This document shows, one piece after another, positions 1-7,523 of a stretch of 33,752 bases of DNA. This DNA comes from CAYMTN01 sp964393335 (GTDB taxonomy: Bacteria; Chloroflexota; Anaerolineae; Aggregatilineales; Aggregatilineaceae), in the NCBI GenBank assembly GCA_964393335.1, contig CAYMTN010000033.1, forward strand, positions 1 to 33,752, given 5' to 3'. The position numbers were made by a program, and so were the translations under genes. The stretch's first letter is position 1; every line of letters begins with the position of its first letter. The notes beneath the pieces are model-generated. The model was not told where the DNA came from, ran no database searches, and saw nothing but the letters and a program-made list of their open reading frames with translations.

Positions 1-146
1 ACAATTTCCCGATCCGGGGCCGCAGCGCGGACGGTGCGTGGTGGCAGGTCGATGATGACGGGGTGATCGCATGGATCTCCGCCGAGATTTCGAACGTGCT
101 CACGACGGGCGACTGCGGCGCGGTGCCGGTCGTGCCGGAGCCGTAG
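1..146 (+). CDS. C-terminal end of a secreted SH3-domain protein (5' truncated)
   Basis: The reading frame is open from base 3 to a TAG at 144-146 and its start lies before the window. The last 47 residues contain the pattern RGRSADGAWWQV followed by GVIAWISAE, which is the typical end of a bacterial SH3 repeat (G-R-S-x-D-G-x-W-x-x-V, then a W-[IV] turn). The same signature occurs in the SH3 protein at 16279-17550 (FGRSADGQWMVI). After the SH3 repeat there is a short tail with one Cys, ending in VPEP. In this kind of genome such repeats sit in exported proteins that bind cell-wall or surface material; export of this one cannot be seen because its N-terminus is missing. Family assignment is fairly secure; function is not known. 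Confidence 0.7.
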   Translation, partial: NFPIRGRSADGAWWQVDDDGVIAWISAEISNVLTTGDCGAVPVVPEP

Positions 147-207
147 GTTGCTCCGCGCGGCTGGACGCACTGGAACTCAAGTGATGGACGATGTAAGGAA
201 TAACGCC

Positions 208-438
208 ATGCAAGGTCTTGACCGCATTTCGTTTGATCGACACATCATGGGAGGGCAAGCCTGCATCCGAGGTATGCGTATCCCTGTATCGCTGATTGCG
301 AATCTCATCGCGTATGATCAGCGGCCTACCGACATCATCGCAGAGTATCCTGACCTTGAACCGGACGATATTCGCCAGGCGCTAGAGTACGCTGCGTGGT
401 TGTCACGCGAGCAGGTTTATCACGAGCAATCCGCATGA
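208..438 (+). CDS. DUF433 (VapB45-like) antitoxin
   Basis: The 76-residue protein has the DUF433 hallmark: HIMGGQACIRGMRIPV (compare the family pattern MGGKPCIRGTRIPV), then IIAEYPDLEPDDIRQALEYAA, a short winged or helical DNA-binding fold. The ATG at 208 is chosen because AAGGAA at 195-200 lies at a good distance and the usual family N-terminus begins just there. An in-frame ATG at 184 and a TTG at 148 are possible but add residues the family lacks. DUF433 proteins are usually the antitoxin and autoregulator of a pair with a PIN-like DUF5615 toxin translated from an overlapping ATGA. That overlap is present here, but the toxin frame stops after 11 codons (see 435-470). This antitoxin is therefore probably an orphan. 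The family call is strong; a present role in toxin control is doubtful. Confidence 0.88.
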   Translation: MQGLDRISFDRHIMGGQACIRGMRIPVSLIANLIAYDQRPTDIIAEYPDLEPDDIRQALEYAAWLSREQVYHEQSA

Positions 439-470
439 GGTTCTTAGCGGATATGGCGCTTTCGGGATAG
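435..470 (+). pseudogene. Remnant of a DUF5615 toxin gene, start only
   Basis: An ATG at 435 overlaps the stop of the DUF433 gene as ATGA. It encodes MRFLADMALSG and then a TAG at 468-470. MRFLADM plus a short turn is the usual beginning of DUF5615 (PIN-like, VapC45-type) toxins, which normally run to about 110-120 residues. The sequence after the stop does not resemble the rest of the family in any frame I could follow, and the promoter and ribosome binding site of the next gene begin within about 20-60 bases. The simplest reading is a deletion that removed nearly the whole toxin and left its translation-coupled start. Confidence 0.6.
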
Positions 471-487
471 CGCGAAACTCGCGCCGC

Positions 488-515
488 TTGCGCCCTGCCT
501 GTGCCGGATTACAAT
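488..515 (+). promoter_or_regulatory. Candidate promoter of the CHAT gene
   Basis: A -35-like TTGCGC (488-493) and a -10-like TACAAT (510-515) are 16 bases apart and lie about 28 bases before the ATG at 543, leaving room for the AGGAGG ribosome binding site at 529-534. This is motif matching only. Confidence 0.4.
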
Positions 516-542
516 CCAGGTTGTATCCAGGAGGCAGGCACA

Positions 543-2396
543 ATGGAATTACGTCCGGCGCACGGGCCGCGCCTGGTTTTGCAGTTGCTCCCCCGCGACG
601 AAGGCTTGGCCGTCGAAATTGCCGACTCCCCGTTGGGCGCTGGGGCGGCGGCTGATATCATGTTGCAGCGCATCGACGACGTGCTGCGTCTGGTCAGCCA
701 GCCGACCTTTCACGAGGACGTGGGGCGGGGCCTGTTCCGCGCGCTATTCCCCGGTGAGTTGGCCGCACTGTACCGTGCCGCGTTTACGCAGGCGGCGGTC
801 GAAGGCGAGCGCCTGACCATCGAGTTACGCTTCGATCCGGCGCTGGTGCGCTACGCGCAGTATCCCTGGGAACTGCTGCACGACGGCACGCGCTTTCTAC
901 TGCAATCCGGCGCGGTGAACCTGGCGCGATGCCTGCCATTCCCCGAACCGCCGCGCCCGCTGGTTTCCCCCGATCCCCTGGAGTTACTGGTCGTCTCGGC
1001 GCATCCCACCGATCAGCCCCCGCTGGTGTCGGAATACGAGCAGTTGCAGGTCTCCTTCCGTGACCTGATCCGCGATCAAAAACTCGATCTGGCGTACCTG
1101 CTGCCGCCCACCTGGGACGCGTTGATGGATTGGCTGTTGGCAGGTGCGCCGGGCGTGCTGCATTTCGAGGGATACGGCGCGTTCACACGGACCGGGCTGC
1201 TGGTCTTTGAGGGCGCGGACGGCCAATCCGACCCGGTAGACGCGGCGACAATCGGCAGCGCGTTCTACAGCACCGGGCTGCGGCTGGCCGTGTTGAGCGC
1301 CTGTGACTCGAAGACGGGCGGCGAACCCCTGTCCAGCGTCGCCGCGTCGTTGATCGTGGCGGGCATCCCGGCGGTGGTGGCGATGCAGCAGCGCCTGCCG
1401 GGTGACATCGCCGCGCAGTTTTCGCGCGGATTTTACCAGGCGCTGCTGGACGGGCACGACATCGAGTCGGCGGTGGCTGCCGCGCGGCGAAAACTGGCAC
1501 GCACGATGTACTGGCACGTTCCGGCGCTGTTCTTGCGGACCGGGCAAACATCGCCTGCCGGACAGGCCCCGTTTGAGCGCCGGATCGACGTAGCCGGGCC
1601 GCGCAGCGCGCCGCCGGGGTACCCGCTGCGTCTCTGGTTGTGGATTCGCCCCCTCGACGCGCCCCTGCCCGCCGGTGACGATCTGCGCCGTTTGGGGTTG
1701 GAGCCGGGCGAACGCGCCAGCCGCGCGCCGTCCCCGGAGGCGGGGACGGTCCCGGCTGAGCCGCCGCACATGCTGCCCGGCCTGGTGGAGGTGCGCCTGA
1801 TCGCGCCGGGCTGCGAAATTCACAGCGCCGCGCGCTGCACGCTGACCGTCGATGCGGACTTTGATCCGCCGCCGATCTGGTTTGCGCTCACGCCGCGCCG
1901 CGCCGGGCCTGCGGAGCTGGTCTTTGAAGTGTGGCAGGGCGGTCTCGTGATCGCCACCGCCACGTTTGACCTGCGCGTGACGCCGGGCGTCGATGGTGCG
2001 CCGGTCGCGGTGATTTGCTCGTATCCGGACGCGCCCGACGTGGCTGACGCGCCTGAAGTGCCTGACGCGCTCGAACTGGCGGATGTGCCCGAACCGGTGA
2101 GCGAGCCAGCCGCCGCTCATGCCGAGTCCCAAGACGAGCAGCCAGTTATCCGGCTGGAAGCGGCATCAGAGGCGTTGGTGGATGTGCCGGACGAATTCGA
2201 CCTCGGCGAGCTGGGTGATTACGGTCGCGGGCGCGCCCCCGAACAGCCCGACATCCGCCTGGCGCGGCGCGAGCCGGTCTTGCGGCAGCGCACGCTAACC
2301 GCCAGGCCAAAACTGCTGGCGCTGGCGGCGTTTTTGCTCGTGTTGATCGTGATCGCGGCAGCGGCGGCGCTGGTGCTGTTGTTGGGGGCCGGTTGA
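543..2396 (+). CDS. CHAT-domain protein with C-terminal membrane anchor; catalytic His replaced
   Basis: The protein has 617 residues; the ATG at 543 follows AGGAGG at 529-534 by 8 bases. Residues 1 to about 340 form a CHAT (caspase/separase-like) domain: a conserved YPWELLHDG segment, the His-motif region VLHFEGYG at about 205-212, the Cys-motif LAVLSACDS with Cys254, and the downstream region GIPAVVAMQ...FSRGFYQAL. In CHAT and separase proteases the catalytic His is in a GHG triplet; here that triplet is G-Y-G (Tyr211), while the Cys is kept. The protein may therefore be a non-proteolytic CHAT, or may use His207. A beta-sandwich-like region follows (about 355-500), then an acidic, proline-rich linker with repeats of the DAPDVADAPEVPDA type, and a final hydrophobic helix (about 591-617) that would anchor the protein by its tail with the CHAT domain in the cytoplasm. 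It is convergent with the next gene, with a 6-base gap. Substrate and partners are unknown. Confidence 0.8.
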   Translation: MELRPAHGPRLVLQLLPRDEGLAVEIADSPLGAGAAADIMLQRIDDVLRLVSQPTFHEDVGRGLFRALFPGELAALYRAAFTQAAVEGERLTIELRFDPALVRYAQYPWELLHDGTRFLLQSGAVNLARCLPFPEPPRPLVSPDPLELLVVSAHPTDQPPLVSEYEQLQVSFRDLIRDQKLDLAYLLPPTWDALMDWLLAGAPGVLHFEGYGAFTRTGLLVFEGADGQSDPVDAATIGSAFYSTGLRLAVLSACDSKTGGEPLSSVAASLIVAGIPAVVAMQQRLPGDIAAQFSRGFYQALLDGHDIESAVAAARRKLARTMYWHVPALFLRTGQTSPAGQAPFERRIDVAGPRSAPPGYPLRLWLWIRPLDAPLPAGDDLRRLGLEPGERASRAPSPEAGTVPAEPPHMLPGLVEVRLIAPGCEIHSAARCTLTVDADFDPPPIWFALTPRRAGPAELVFEVWQGGLVIATATFDLRVTPGVDGAPVAVICSYPDAPDVADAPEVPDALELADVPEPVSEPAAAHAESQDEQPVIRLEAASEALVDVPDEFDLGELGDYGRGRAPEQPDIRLARREPVLRQRTLTARPKLLALAAFLLVLIVIAAAAALVLLLGAG

Positions 2397-2402
2397 GCGC
2401 GT

Positions 2403-3386
2403 TTATTGTCCTAGGTTCGGAGCCTGGATCGTCACCGGCTCATCCAACGCGTAGGGCCGCATGCTCTGCGTGACGTTCTGCACCAGGGGCAGGCTGCCCT
2501 CGTTGAGCGTGGGATCGTTCGCGTACGCTTTGCTAACGTCCGCGTCTGACACCATTTGGAGGGCATATTCGACCAGCGTATGCTGCGCGGCGTCGATGAC
2601 GAAATCGGCGGTGATGTGCGTGTTGGCGTCGTTGTAGAGCAGGTCGATCAACGTGGGGATGTCCGCGGTCGTCTGGTCGGCGTTGAACATACCTTCGAGC
2701 GCCGCCGGTCCCAGGCTTTCGACGACCTGCGCCGGGTCGAGCACCAGCCGGTAATGGTTGGTCGTGTTCCCGGCGGCGGTTTCCGGTTCGAGGATTTCCA
2801 CGTCCAGCACGGCATCGGCCAGCAGTTCCAGGCTGGCCGTGCTGTCCACCTGTAACAATCCCAGGATGTCAAAGATCGCCATGCCGGGGTAGGCGCTCGC
2901 GCCGCCGGTGACGTCGTGCCAGCCCTTCGGGAACGCGTTCGCCAGTTCGGGCGGCACCTCGTAATTGAGGTACATGTGGTCGTCCACCACGATCAAGGTC
3001 GTGTGGATAGCTTCGACGTCCTGGCGCTCGTTCAGTCCTCCGCCGGTCAGTTCGACATGCAGGGTTTGCGTCAGCGTGAGCGCGCGGTCATTGTAGGCGC
3101 CCGCCGTTTTTTGGACCTTGAGCATGCCCTCCGACTCGACATTCTGCACCATGCGGATCGTCTGGCCCTGGAACGACATCGAAACGGCCTGCTTGATGAC
3201 CTGCGAATAGTCCGCGCTGTAGCTGTCCAACGCGTCGAACTGTTCGAGCGCGGTCTGAATCTCGTCGAGCGCGGCCTGCTGCTCGGCGCTGAATCCCTCC
3301 TGCGCGCGGGCCGGCGTCCTGATTCCGGCCAGCGCCAGCGCGGCGGCGACTAGAATCAGGATGGCAGCGGACATGAATCGTCGCAT
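2403..3386 (-). CDS. Secreted protein of unknown function, LolA/LppX-like appearance
   Basis: The protein has 327 residues. The ATG at 3386 is preferred over an upstream start at 3419 because it begins a clean signal peptide (MRRFMSAAILILVAAALALAG, cleavage near ARAQ) and is preceded by AAAGGG. After the signal peptide come a helical segment (AEQQAALDEIQTALEQFDALDSYSA) and alternating beta-strand-like stretches with phrases such as MYLNYEVPPEL and NHYRLVLDPAQV. This arrangement recalls the outer-surface lipid- or signal-binding half-barrel proteins (LolA, LppX, DUF6612 type), but there is no lipobox Cys and no motif that decides the family. It ends 6 bases from the end of the CHAT gene on the other strand. 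Export is well supported; function is not. Confidence 0.75.
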   Translation of the reverse strand: MRRFMSAAILILVAAALALAGIRTPARAQEGFSAEQQAALDEIQTALEQFDALDSYSADYSQVIKQAVSMSFQGQTIRMVQNVESEGMLKVQKTAGAYNDRALTLTQTLHVELTGGGLNERQDVEAIHTTLIVVDDHMYLNYEVPPELANAFPKGWHDVTGGASAYPGMAIFDILGLLQVDSTASLELLADAVLDVEILEPETAAGNTTNHYRLVLDPAQVVESLGPAALEGMFNADQTTADIPTLIDLLYNDANTHITADFVIDAAQHTLVEYALQMVSDADVSKAYANDPTLNEGSLPLVQNVTQSMRPYALDEPVTIQAPNLGQ

Positions 3387-3425
3387 GGTGTGACCCTTTC
3401 TGATCGTGCCGGTTGACATGCGCTC

Positions 3426-3431
3426 ATTATA
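3426..3431 (-). promoter_or_regulatory. -10 element for the secreted protein gene
   Basis: TATAAT on the minus strand, 39 bases before the ATG at 3386, just outside the end of the upstream gene. No good -35 is visible at 16-18 bases. Confidence 0.4.
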
Positions 3432-3461
3432 ACCTGGATACGCCGGAAATGACTCCGTTCA

Positions 3462-4337
3462 TCACCTGGCCAGCAGCAGCGCCAGCACGATCAACGCCGC
3501 GCCGGGATCGGGCGGTTGGGTCGGGCTGAACGGCAGGCGGTGGACTCGCCCGGTTTGCACTGCCGGGACGCTCGCATAGGCGGGGTTGGCGACGAACGCG
3601 GCGCGGGCCTCGTCGCTCCACGCCGGGCTGAGCAGGATCACGCGCGGGGCCAACGTGCGGATCGTGGAATCGTCGATCTGGCGGAAATCGTCGTAGCCTG
3701 CCGCCACGTTGATCCCGCCTGCAGCCACGATCAGGTCATCGATCAGCGTGCCGCGCCCGAACGTGTAGCCCTCCGGCGTCAGGACCAGGACCGGCAGCGG
3801 GCCGTTTTCGCCGGTCAGGTGGACGATGGCCCGCGCGGCGGCACGCTGCCATCGCAACCGGCACAGCACGGCGGCGGCGCGATCGTCGCGCCCGGCTGCC
3901 CGCCCGATCTGCCGGATCGCAGCCTGCCAGCCGTCCAGCGACGTGACCGGCGCGGTCTGCAAGACCGGCACGCCCGCCGATCCGGCGGCTGCGCGCCAGG
4001 CGGGGTAAACCGCCGCGTAGGGAGCCGGAATCAGCAGCAGGCCGGTGCCGTCCCAGCCCAGCGCCGGATCATCCCGCACCGGGTCGATCATCCGGCGATC
4101 TGCCGCCGCGATCACGACCTCCGCTGCCGGATTGCGGCCCAGCACGGCGACGACCACCGGGCGCGCGGGAATGGTCACGATCTGGCCGGTGGCATCGGGG
4201 ATATGGCGCGGGAACCCGTCGCCGGGCTGCGCGGCGGCGAGGACGACCGGCAGCAGCGCGATCAGCCCGGTCAGGACCAGGTGCGCGGCGTGCCGCGTGC
4301 GTTTGGCGGTGTATTCGAACAGGAGTTGCGTGATCAT
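3462..4337 (-). CDS. Periplasmic-binding-like protein, FecB/BtuF family
   Basis: The protein has 291 residues with an N-terminal hydrophobic export segment (about 19-36, LVLTGLIALLPVVLAAAQ). It then follows the order of class III (TroA/BtuF/FecB) substrate-binding proteins: IPDATGQIVTIPARPVVVAVLG, a first lobe, the linker helix with an AAGRDDRAAAVLCRL segment, and a second lobe with LIDDLIVAAGGINVAA, RVILLSPAW and the terminal VQTGRVHRLPF. These proteins bring cobalamin, haem or iron-siderophore complexes to an ABC transporter. No permease or ATPase gene is next to it, so it is an orphan here and the ligand cannot be named. It has no lipobox. There is no ribosome binding site, and a -10 element sits only 6 bases upstream of the ATG, which suggests a leaderless mRNA. 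Confidence 0.8.
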   Translation of the reverse strand: MITQLLFEYTAKRTRHAAHLVLTGLIALLPVVLAAAQPGDGFPRHIPDATGQIVTIPARPVVVAVLGRNPAAEVVIAAADRRMIDPVRDDPALGWDGTGLLLIPAPYAAVYPAWRAAAGSAGVPVLQTAPVTSLDGWQAAIRQIGRAAGRDDRAAAVLCRLRWQRAAARAIVHLTGENGPLPVLVLTPEGYTFGRGTLIDDLIVAAGGINVAAGYDDFRQIDDSTIRTLAPRVILLSPAWSDEARAAFVANPAYASVPAVQTGRVHRLPFSPTQPPDPGAALIVLALLLAR

Positions 4338-4343
4338 GGGCGT

Positions 4344-4349
4344 AGTATA
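4344..4349 (-). promoter_or_regulatory. -10 element placing transcription start at the ATG (leaderless)
   Basis: TATACT on the minus strand ends 6 bases before the ATG at 4337, so RNA would begin at or within a base or two of the start codon. No consensus -35 is seen; that region is occupied by the upstream terminator. Confidence 0.45.
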
Positions 4350-4363
4350 CGCCGAACGCGATC

Positions 4364-4397
4364 AAAAAACCCGGCCTGTGAGGGTCACAAGCCGGGT
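4364..4397 (-). terminator. Rho-independent terminator of the SH3-repeat gene
   Basis: Read on the minus strand, ACCCGGC pairs with GCCGGGT (arms 4391-4397 and 4369-4375). The stem continues through one mismatch into TGTGA/TCACA with a 3-base loop, and is followed by six T (4364-4369). It lies 31 bases after the stop of the gene at 4429-5595. Confidence 0.9.
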
Positions 4398-4428
4398 GGT
4401 GATGGTGCGCTAACGAGCCGCCAGTCTA

Positions 4429-5595
4429 CTACCCGGTGACAGACAGTATGCTGGTGTCGAGGTCGCTGTGGCCCATGGCGTCGACGAACAGGTAATCGCG
4501 CATCCAGCCGCTCACGCCGTTGAACGGGAAGTCAACCTCGTCGAACGGGATCGAAACTTCGACCCAGGCCCCTGACGCGCTGACGCCCTTCACGATCACG
4601 GGCGTGCCAGCGGGCAGCATGGCGATGGCGTTATACAAGTTGTCGTTGGGACCGGCGCGAACGATGGCATCTGCCGTCTGGTTGGTCGCAACGGCGTAGA
4701 TGCCGCCGAACTTGTTGAGCAAGCCGTAGCCCATGCCGTAGGCCGGGGAATACAACTGCGCCCAGGAGTCATCGACCGCCGCGACGTAGGTCACAGGCGT
4801 GCCCGCGTCCAGCATACCGAGCAGAGTCGCGCCGAGGTCCGGCGCATCGTACAGCGCCGCGTTCGACTGGCTGCCGCCTACTGCGTCAACCATCGTCGTG
4901 GGCAGCAGCTCCAAGTCCGAGGCGAGGGCGTACCCCATGCTGCCGTCATCCAGCAGAACCTGGTCCCATTGACCTTCCGCCGGACCCATCAGCCAGACCA
5001 CCGAGCCGTCCGGGACGGTCGTCACGAGGTCCGCGCCGGCTTGCGCTTCGGCAAAGATACCCAGGTTGGGGCTTGCGCCCAGGCTGACGACAGCCTGTGC
5101 CGACCCGTCGGGCATCGCCGACCAGTCCGACGCGAGCGACCAGCCGGTGCCCATCGCGGTTGAGACGTAGGACCACTCGGCCCACGTGCCCAGGACGGTG
5201 GCGACCGTGCCGTCATTCAGCGCCGTGATGAAGTCTTCACCCAGGCGAGGGGTGGCGAACAGCGAGGTCGCGCCAGCGGAACCTGTCGCTACGTAGGCCT
5301 TAGGGGCCAGCAGCGGCAGATTTAGCGCGATGAAGCTGTCAACCGGGGCGTACCCTTCGCCGTCAGCGGTTTCGACGTGCATGAACACGCCGGATTCGTC
5401 GGTTCCCAGGATCATGACCTCGCTCCACACGGGTAGCTCGGTCACCACATCAGAAGTCGTACCGGGTGAGGCGTAGACGGTCAGCGTACTGACCGATATG
5501 GCCTTCAAGTCCGTACCGTCCCCCGCGGCAGCTATCCCCACGCTCATCAGCGAGAGTGCCAGGACGACCAGTAAGATTAGTAGATATTTTCTCAT
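4429..5595 (-). CDS. Secreted protein of repeated SH3-like units
   Basis: The protein has 388 residues with a signal peptide (MRKYLLILLVVLALSLMSVG, cleavage near AAAG). The mature part is a series of about five SH3b-type units of roughly 65-75 residues. Each has a small-residue and proline stretch (VYASPGTTSDVVTELP, LFATPRLGEDFITAL, LGASPNLGIFAEAQ, LYDAPDLGATLLGML, VRAGPNDNLYNAIAMLP), followed by a W-containing strand and a G-[YW]-[GA] turn. Such tandem SH3b arrays usually bind cell-wall polymers or other surface proteins. There is no catalytic domain. GGAG lies 8 bases before the ATG, and a terminator follows the gene. Repeat boundaries are by eye. Confidence 0.8.
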   Translation of the reverse strand: MRKYLLILLVVLALSLMSVGIAAAGDGTDLKAISVSTLTVYASPGTTSDVVTELPVWSEVMILGTDESGVFMHVETADGEGYAPVDSFIALNLPLLAPKAYVATGSAGATSLFATPRLGEDFITALNDGTVATVLGTWAEWSYVSTAMGTGWSLASDWSAMPDGSAQAVVSLGASPNLGIFAEAQAGADLVTTVPDGSVVWLMGPAEGQWDQVLLDDGSMGYALASDLELLPTTMVDAVGGSQSNAALYDAPDLGATLLGMLDAGTPVTYVAAVDDSWAQLYSPAYGMGYGLLNKFGGIYAVATNQTADAIVRAGPNDNLYNAIAMLPAGTPVIVKGVSASGAWVEVSIPFDEVDFPFNGVSGWMRDYLFVDAMGHSDLDTSILSVTG

Positions 5596-5627
5596 GCTTG
5601 TCTCCAGTCCTTCTAAATGTTAGATAA

Positions 5628-5652
5628 ACGCCAACGCCCTATCTATTGGCGT
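5628..5652. repeat. Short inverted repeat ACGCCAA/TTGGCGT in the leader
   Basis: ACGCCAA (5628-5634) and its complement TTGGCGT (5646-5652) are separated by 11 bases in the 5' leader of the SH3-repeat gene. A further direct copy of ACGCCAA at 5687-5693 touches the -10 element. The arrangement resembles an operator, but no regulator is known. Confidence 0.35.
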
Positions 5653-5681
5653 CAGAACAGCACCTGCTGTGACACCTTCCT

Positions 5682-5687
5682 ATTATA
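5682..5687 (-). promoter_or_regulatory. -10 element of the SH3-repeat gene
   Basis: TATAAT on the minus strand, about 87 bases before the ATG at 5595. No convincing -35 is present. It overlaps one copy of the ACGCCAA repeat by one base. Confidence 0.4.
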
Positions 5688-5783
5688 CGCCAATCCGCCA
5701 CTCTGTGCAGACTCAGTTATGGTGTTACTATGTGTTCGTCTTTGTTCTTGCGCAGGTCCGGCGTGGGGTCCGTTGACGCCGCC

Positions 5784-6629
5784 TCACGGCGTTCCGGGGG
5801 CCGGGTGCAGCGTGCCGTAATGCTGGCCGACAATCATCTGCCCGGCGCTGCTTTGCATCCAGGCGAACCAGTCGCGGTAGACATCCTGATCGCCCGGCGC
5901 TTGCAGCCCGACTACCAGGACCGGCGCGCGCAGCGGGTAGAGGTCCTGGCTGACGGTGGCCGGGGTGGGCAGGTAAGACGGTTCGCCGGAGTGCCCGGCG
6001 AGCGGCACGGCGCGCACGCTGTCGGTGAGAAACGCCATGCTGACATACCCCACCGCGCCGGGCGTGCTGCCGACGATGTCAACCACGCTCTGGCTGGAAA
6101 GCGCCAGCCGTGCGCCGAGAGCCGGTTTGTGGTCGCCCAACACCAGTGCCTCGAAGATGTGCCGCGTATCCGCCCCGCTGTCGCGGCTGACGATCGTGAT
6201 CGGCTGGTCGGTACCGCCCAGGTCGGCCCAGGTGGCGATCTGGCCCTGGAAGATACGGCGCAGGTCGTCCAGCGTCAGGGCAGGGGTGAGCGTGGCGGCA
6301 TGCACGATCACGGCGATGCCGTCCTGGCCGATGGGGGCCGCCCATAGACCGGCGTCGGGCGGCAGGTAGGTTGTCAGGGCGTAGGGGACTTCGCCTGCCA
6401 GCAACTGCCCGTACACGGTGTCCCAACTGGCGGCGGCGCTGTCGACGGTGAGCAGAAAACCGGGGCGCACGTACCCGGCTGCCAGGTCTTGCAGCAGCGG
6501 GTAGGTGGCCGTTGTCGCCACAAAACGCACAGTCAGCGTCTGCGGCGTCGCCGTCGGGGAGAATACCGGCCCGCGACAGCTTGCCAGCGCCAGGCTCAGG
6601 ATCACAATAGTGTGTTTGGCCCGCTTCAT
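5784..6629 (-). CDS. PstS-like substrate-binding lipoprotein
   Basis: The protein has 281 residues. MKRAKHTIVILSLALASC gives a lipoprotein signal with a lipobox ending at Cys18. The mature part matches the phosphate-binding (PstS, PBP-like) fold: IGQDGIAVIVHAA, LTLDDLRRIFQGQIATWADLGG, ITIVSRDSGADTRHIFE and GAVGYVSMAFL, in the order seen in PstS. A Ser-rich anion-binding loop (VSRDSGADT) is present. The protein is shorter than most PstS (about 320-350 residues), and no pstC/A/B genes adjoin it, so it could be a sensor or an orphan binding protein. It lies 10 bases downstream of uppP on the same strand with an AGGGAAGGG site tight against the ATG, so the two are co-transcribed and probably translationally close. 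Confidence 0.82.
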   Translation of the reverse strand: MKRAKHTIVILSLALASCRGPVFSPTATPQTLTVRFVATTATYPLLQDLAAGYVRPGFLLTVDSAAASWDTVYGQLLAGEVPYALTTYLPPDAGLWAAPIGQDGIAVIVHAATLTPALTLDDLRRIFQGQIATWADLGGTDQPITIVSRDSGADTRHIFEALVLGDHKPALGARLALSSQSVVDIVGSTPGAVGYVSMAFLTDSVRAVPLAGHSGEPSYLPTPATVSQDLYPLRAPVLVVGLQAPGDQDVYRDWFAWMQSSAGQMIVGQHYGTLHPAPGTP

Positions 6630-6639
6630 CCCTTCCCTC

Positions 6640-7455
6640 TCAAGAGAAGAGGGCTACCAGCAGACTCAGTGTGCCGAACGCTGCACAATACACCGCAAAA
6701 CCGACCAGCCGCCGCCGTTGGAGCAGCCGCAGCAAGAACCAGATACACACAAAGCCGACCACTGCTGCCGCACAAAAACCGGCGATCAGTGGTGTGACCA
6801 TATCCTGCCCAATCGTCAGATTGCCCGTCAGGAGATCGAGTCCTTGTTTGGCACCCGCGCCTGCGATGATCGGCGTGCTCAGCAGAAAGCTAAAACGCGC
6901 TGACACCGCGCGCGGCAGCCTGCGCCAGATGCCTGTCGCAATCGTGCTGCCGGAGCGGGAAATACCCGGAAAAATGGCGCACGCCTGGGCCAGGCCAATG
7001 ATCAGCGCATCACGCGTGGTAAGGTCGTCCAGAGTCCGGTCTGCGGTATAGACGCGCTCGCTGAGAACCAGCACCAGCGCCGTGACCAGCAGAAAACCCG
7101 CCACCAGCGGCGGATCGGAAAAGGCCGACTCGAACAATCCTTCGAGCAAGGCTCCTGCCAGGGCGGCAGGAATCGTTCCCACGATTAACAACAGCAGGAG
7201 ACGTGCATCGGGGTCTTGGAAGGTGCGATTTCGCAGCGCACGCAGACCGGCACGCAAAAGAGTCAACCAGTCGCGCCAGAAATAAATAAGCACGGCCACC
7301 AGGGTACCCAGGTGCAGCACGACGTCGAAGGTCAGCGGCGGCTCATCCCAACCAAGCCACCAGGGCACCAGGACCAGATGACCGGAACTAGAGATCGGCA
7401 AAAATTCTGTGGCACCCTGCACAATGCCCAGAACAAGCGCTCTTAGCAGGTCCAA
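6640..7455 (-). CDS. uppP: Undecaprenyl-diphosphate phosphatase
   Basis: The protein has 271 residues, the usual length of UppP (BacA). It is a polytopic membrane enzyme that removes a phosphate from undecaprenyl diphosphate so that the lipid carrier can be reused in cell-wall synthesis; loss or gain affects bacitracin sensitivity. Both signature motifs are intact: GATEFLPISSSGHL at 14-27 (Glu17, His26) and PGISRSG at 163-169 (Arg167). About eight hydrophobic segments can be followed. The start codon is TTG at 7453-7455: AAAGGA lies 8 bases upstream and the protein begins directly at the conserved MDLLRALVLGIVQG. It lies 68 bases downstream of tgt on the same strand and 10 bases upstream of the PstS-like gene. 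Confidence 0.96.
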   Translation of the reverse strand: MDLLRALVLGIVQGATEFLPISSSGHLVLVPWWLGWDEPPLTFDVVLHLGTLVAVLIYFWRDWLTLLRAGLRALRNRTFQDPDARLLLLLIVGTIPAALAGALLEGLFESAFSDPPLVAGFLLVTALVLVLSERVYTADRTLDDLTTRDALIIGLAQACAIFPGISRSGSTIATGIWRRLPRAVSARFSFLLSTPIIAGAGAKQGLDLLTGNLTIGQDMVTPLIAGFCAAAVVGFVCIWFLLRLLQRRRLVGFAVYCAAFGTLSLLVALFS

Positions 7456-7523
7456 GCAGAACGTCCTTTCGCATGAGACGACTCAGCGTTCACAGTGCGC
7501 CGCGCGCCTCGGTGTTGGGCCGC

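Noticed and set aside
984..2132. Long minus-strand open frame opposite the CHAT gene
   Set aside because: Arg/Gln/His-rich translation without motifs; a shadow of the high-GC CHAT coding frame.
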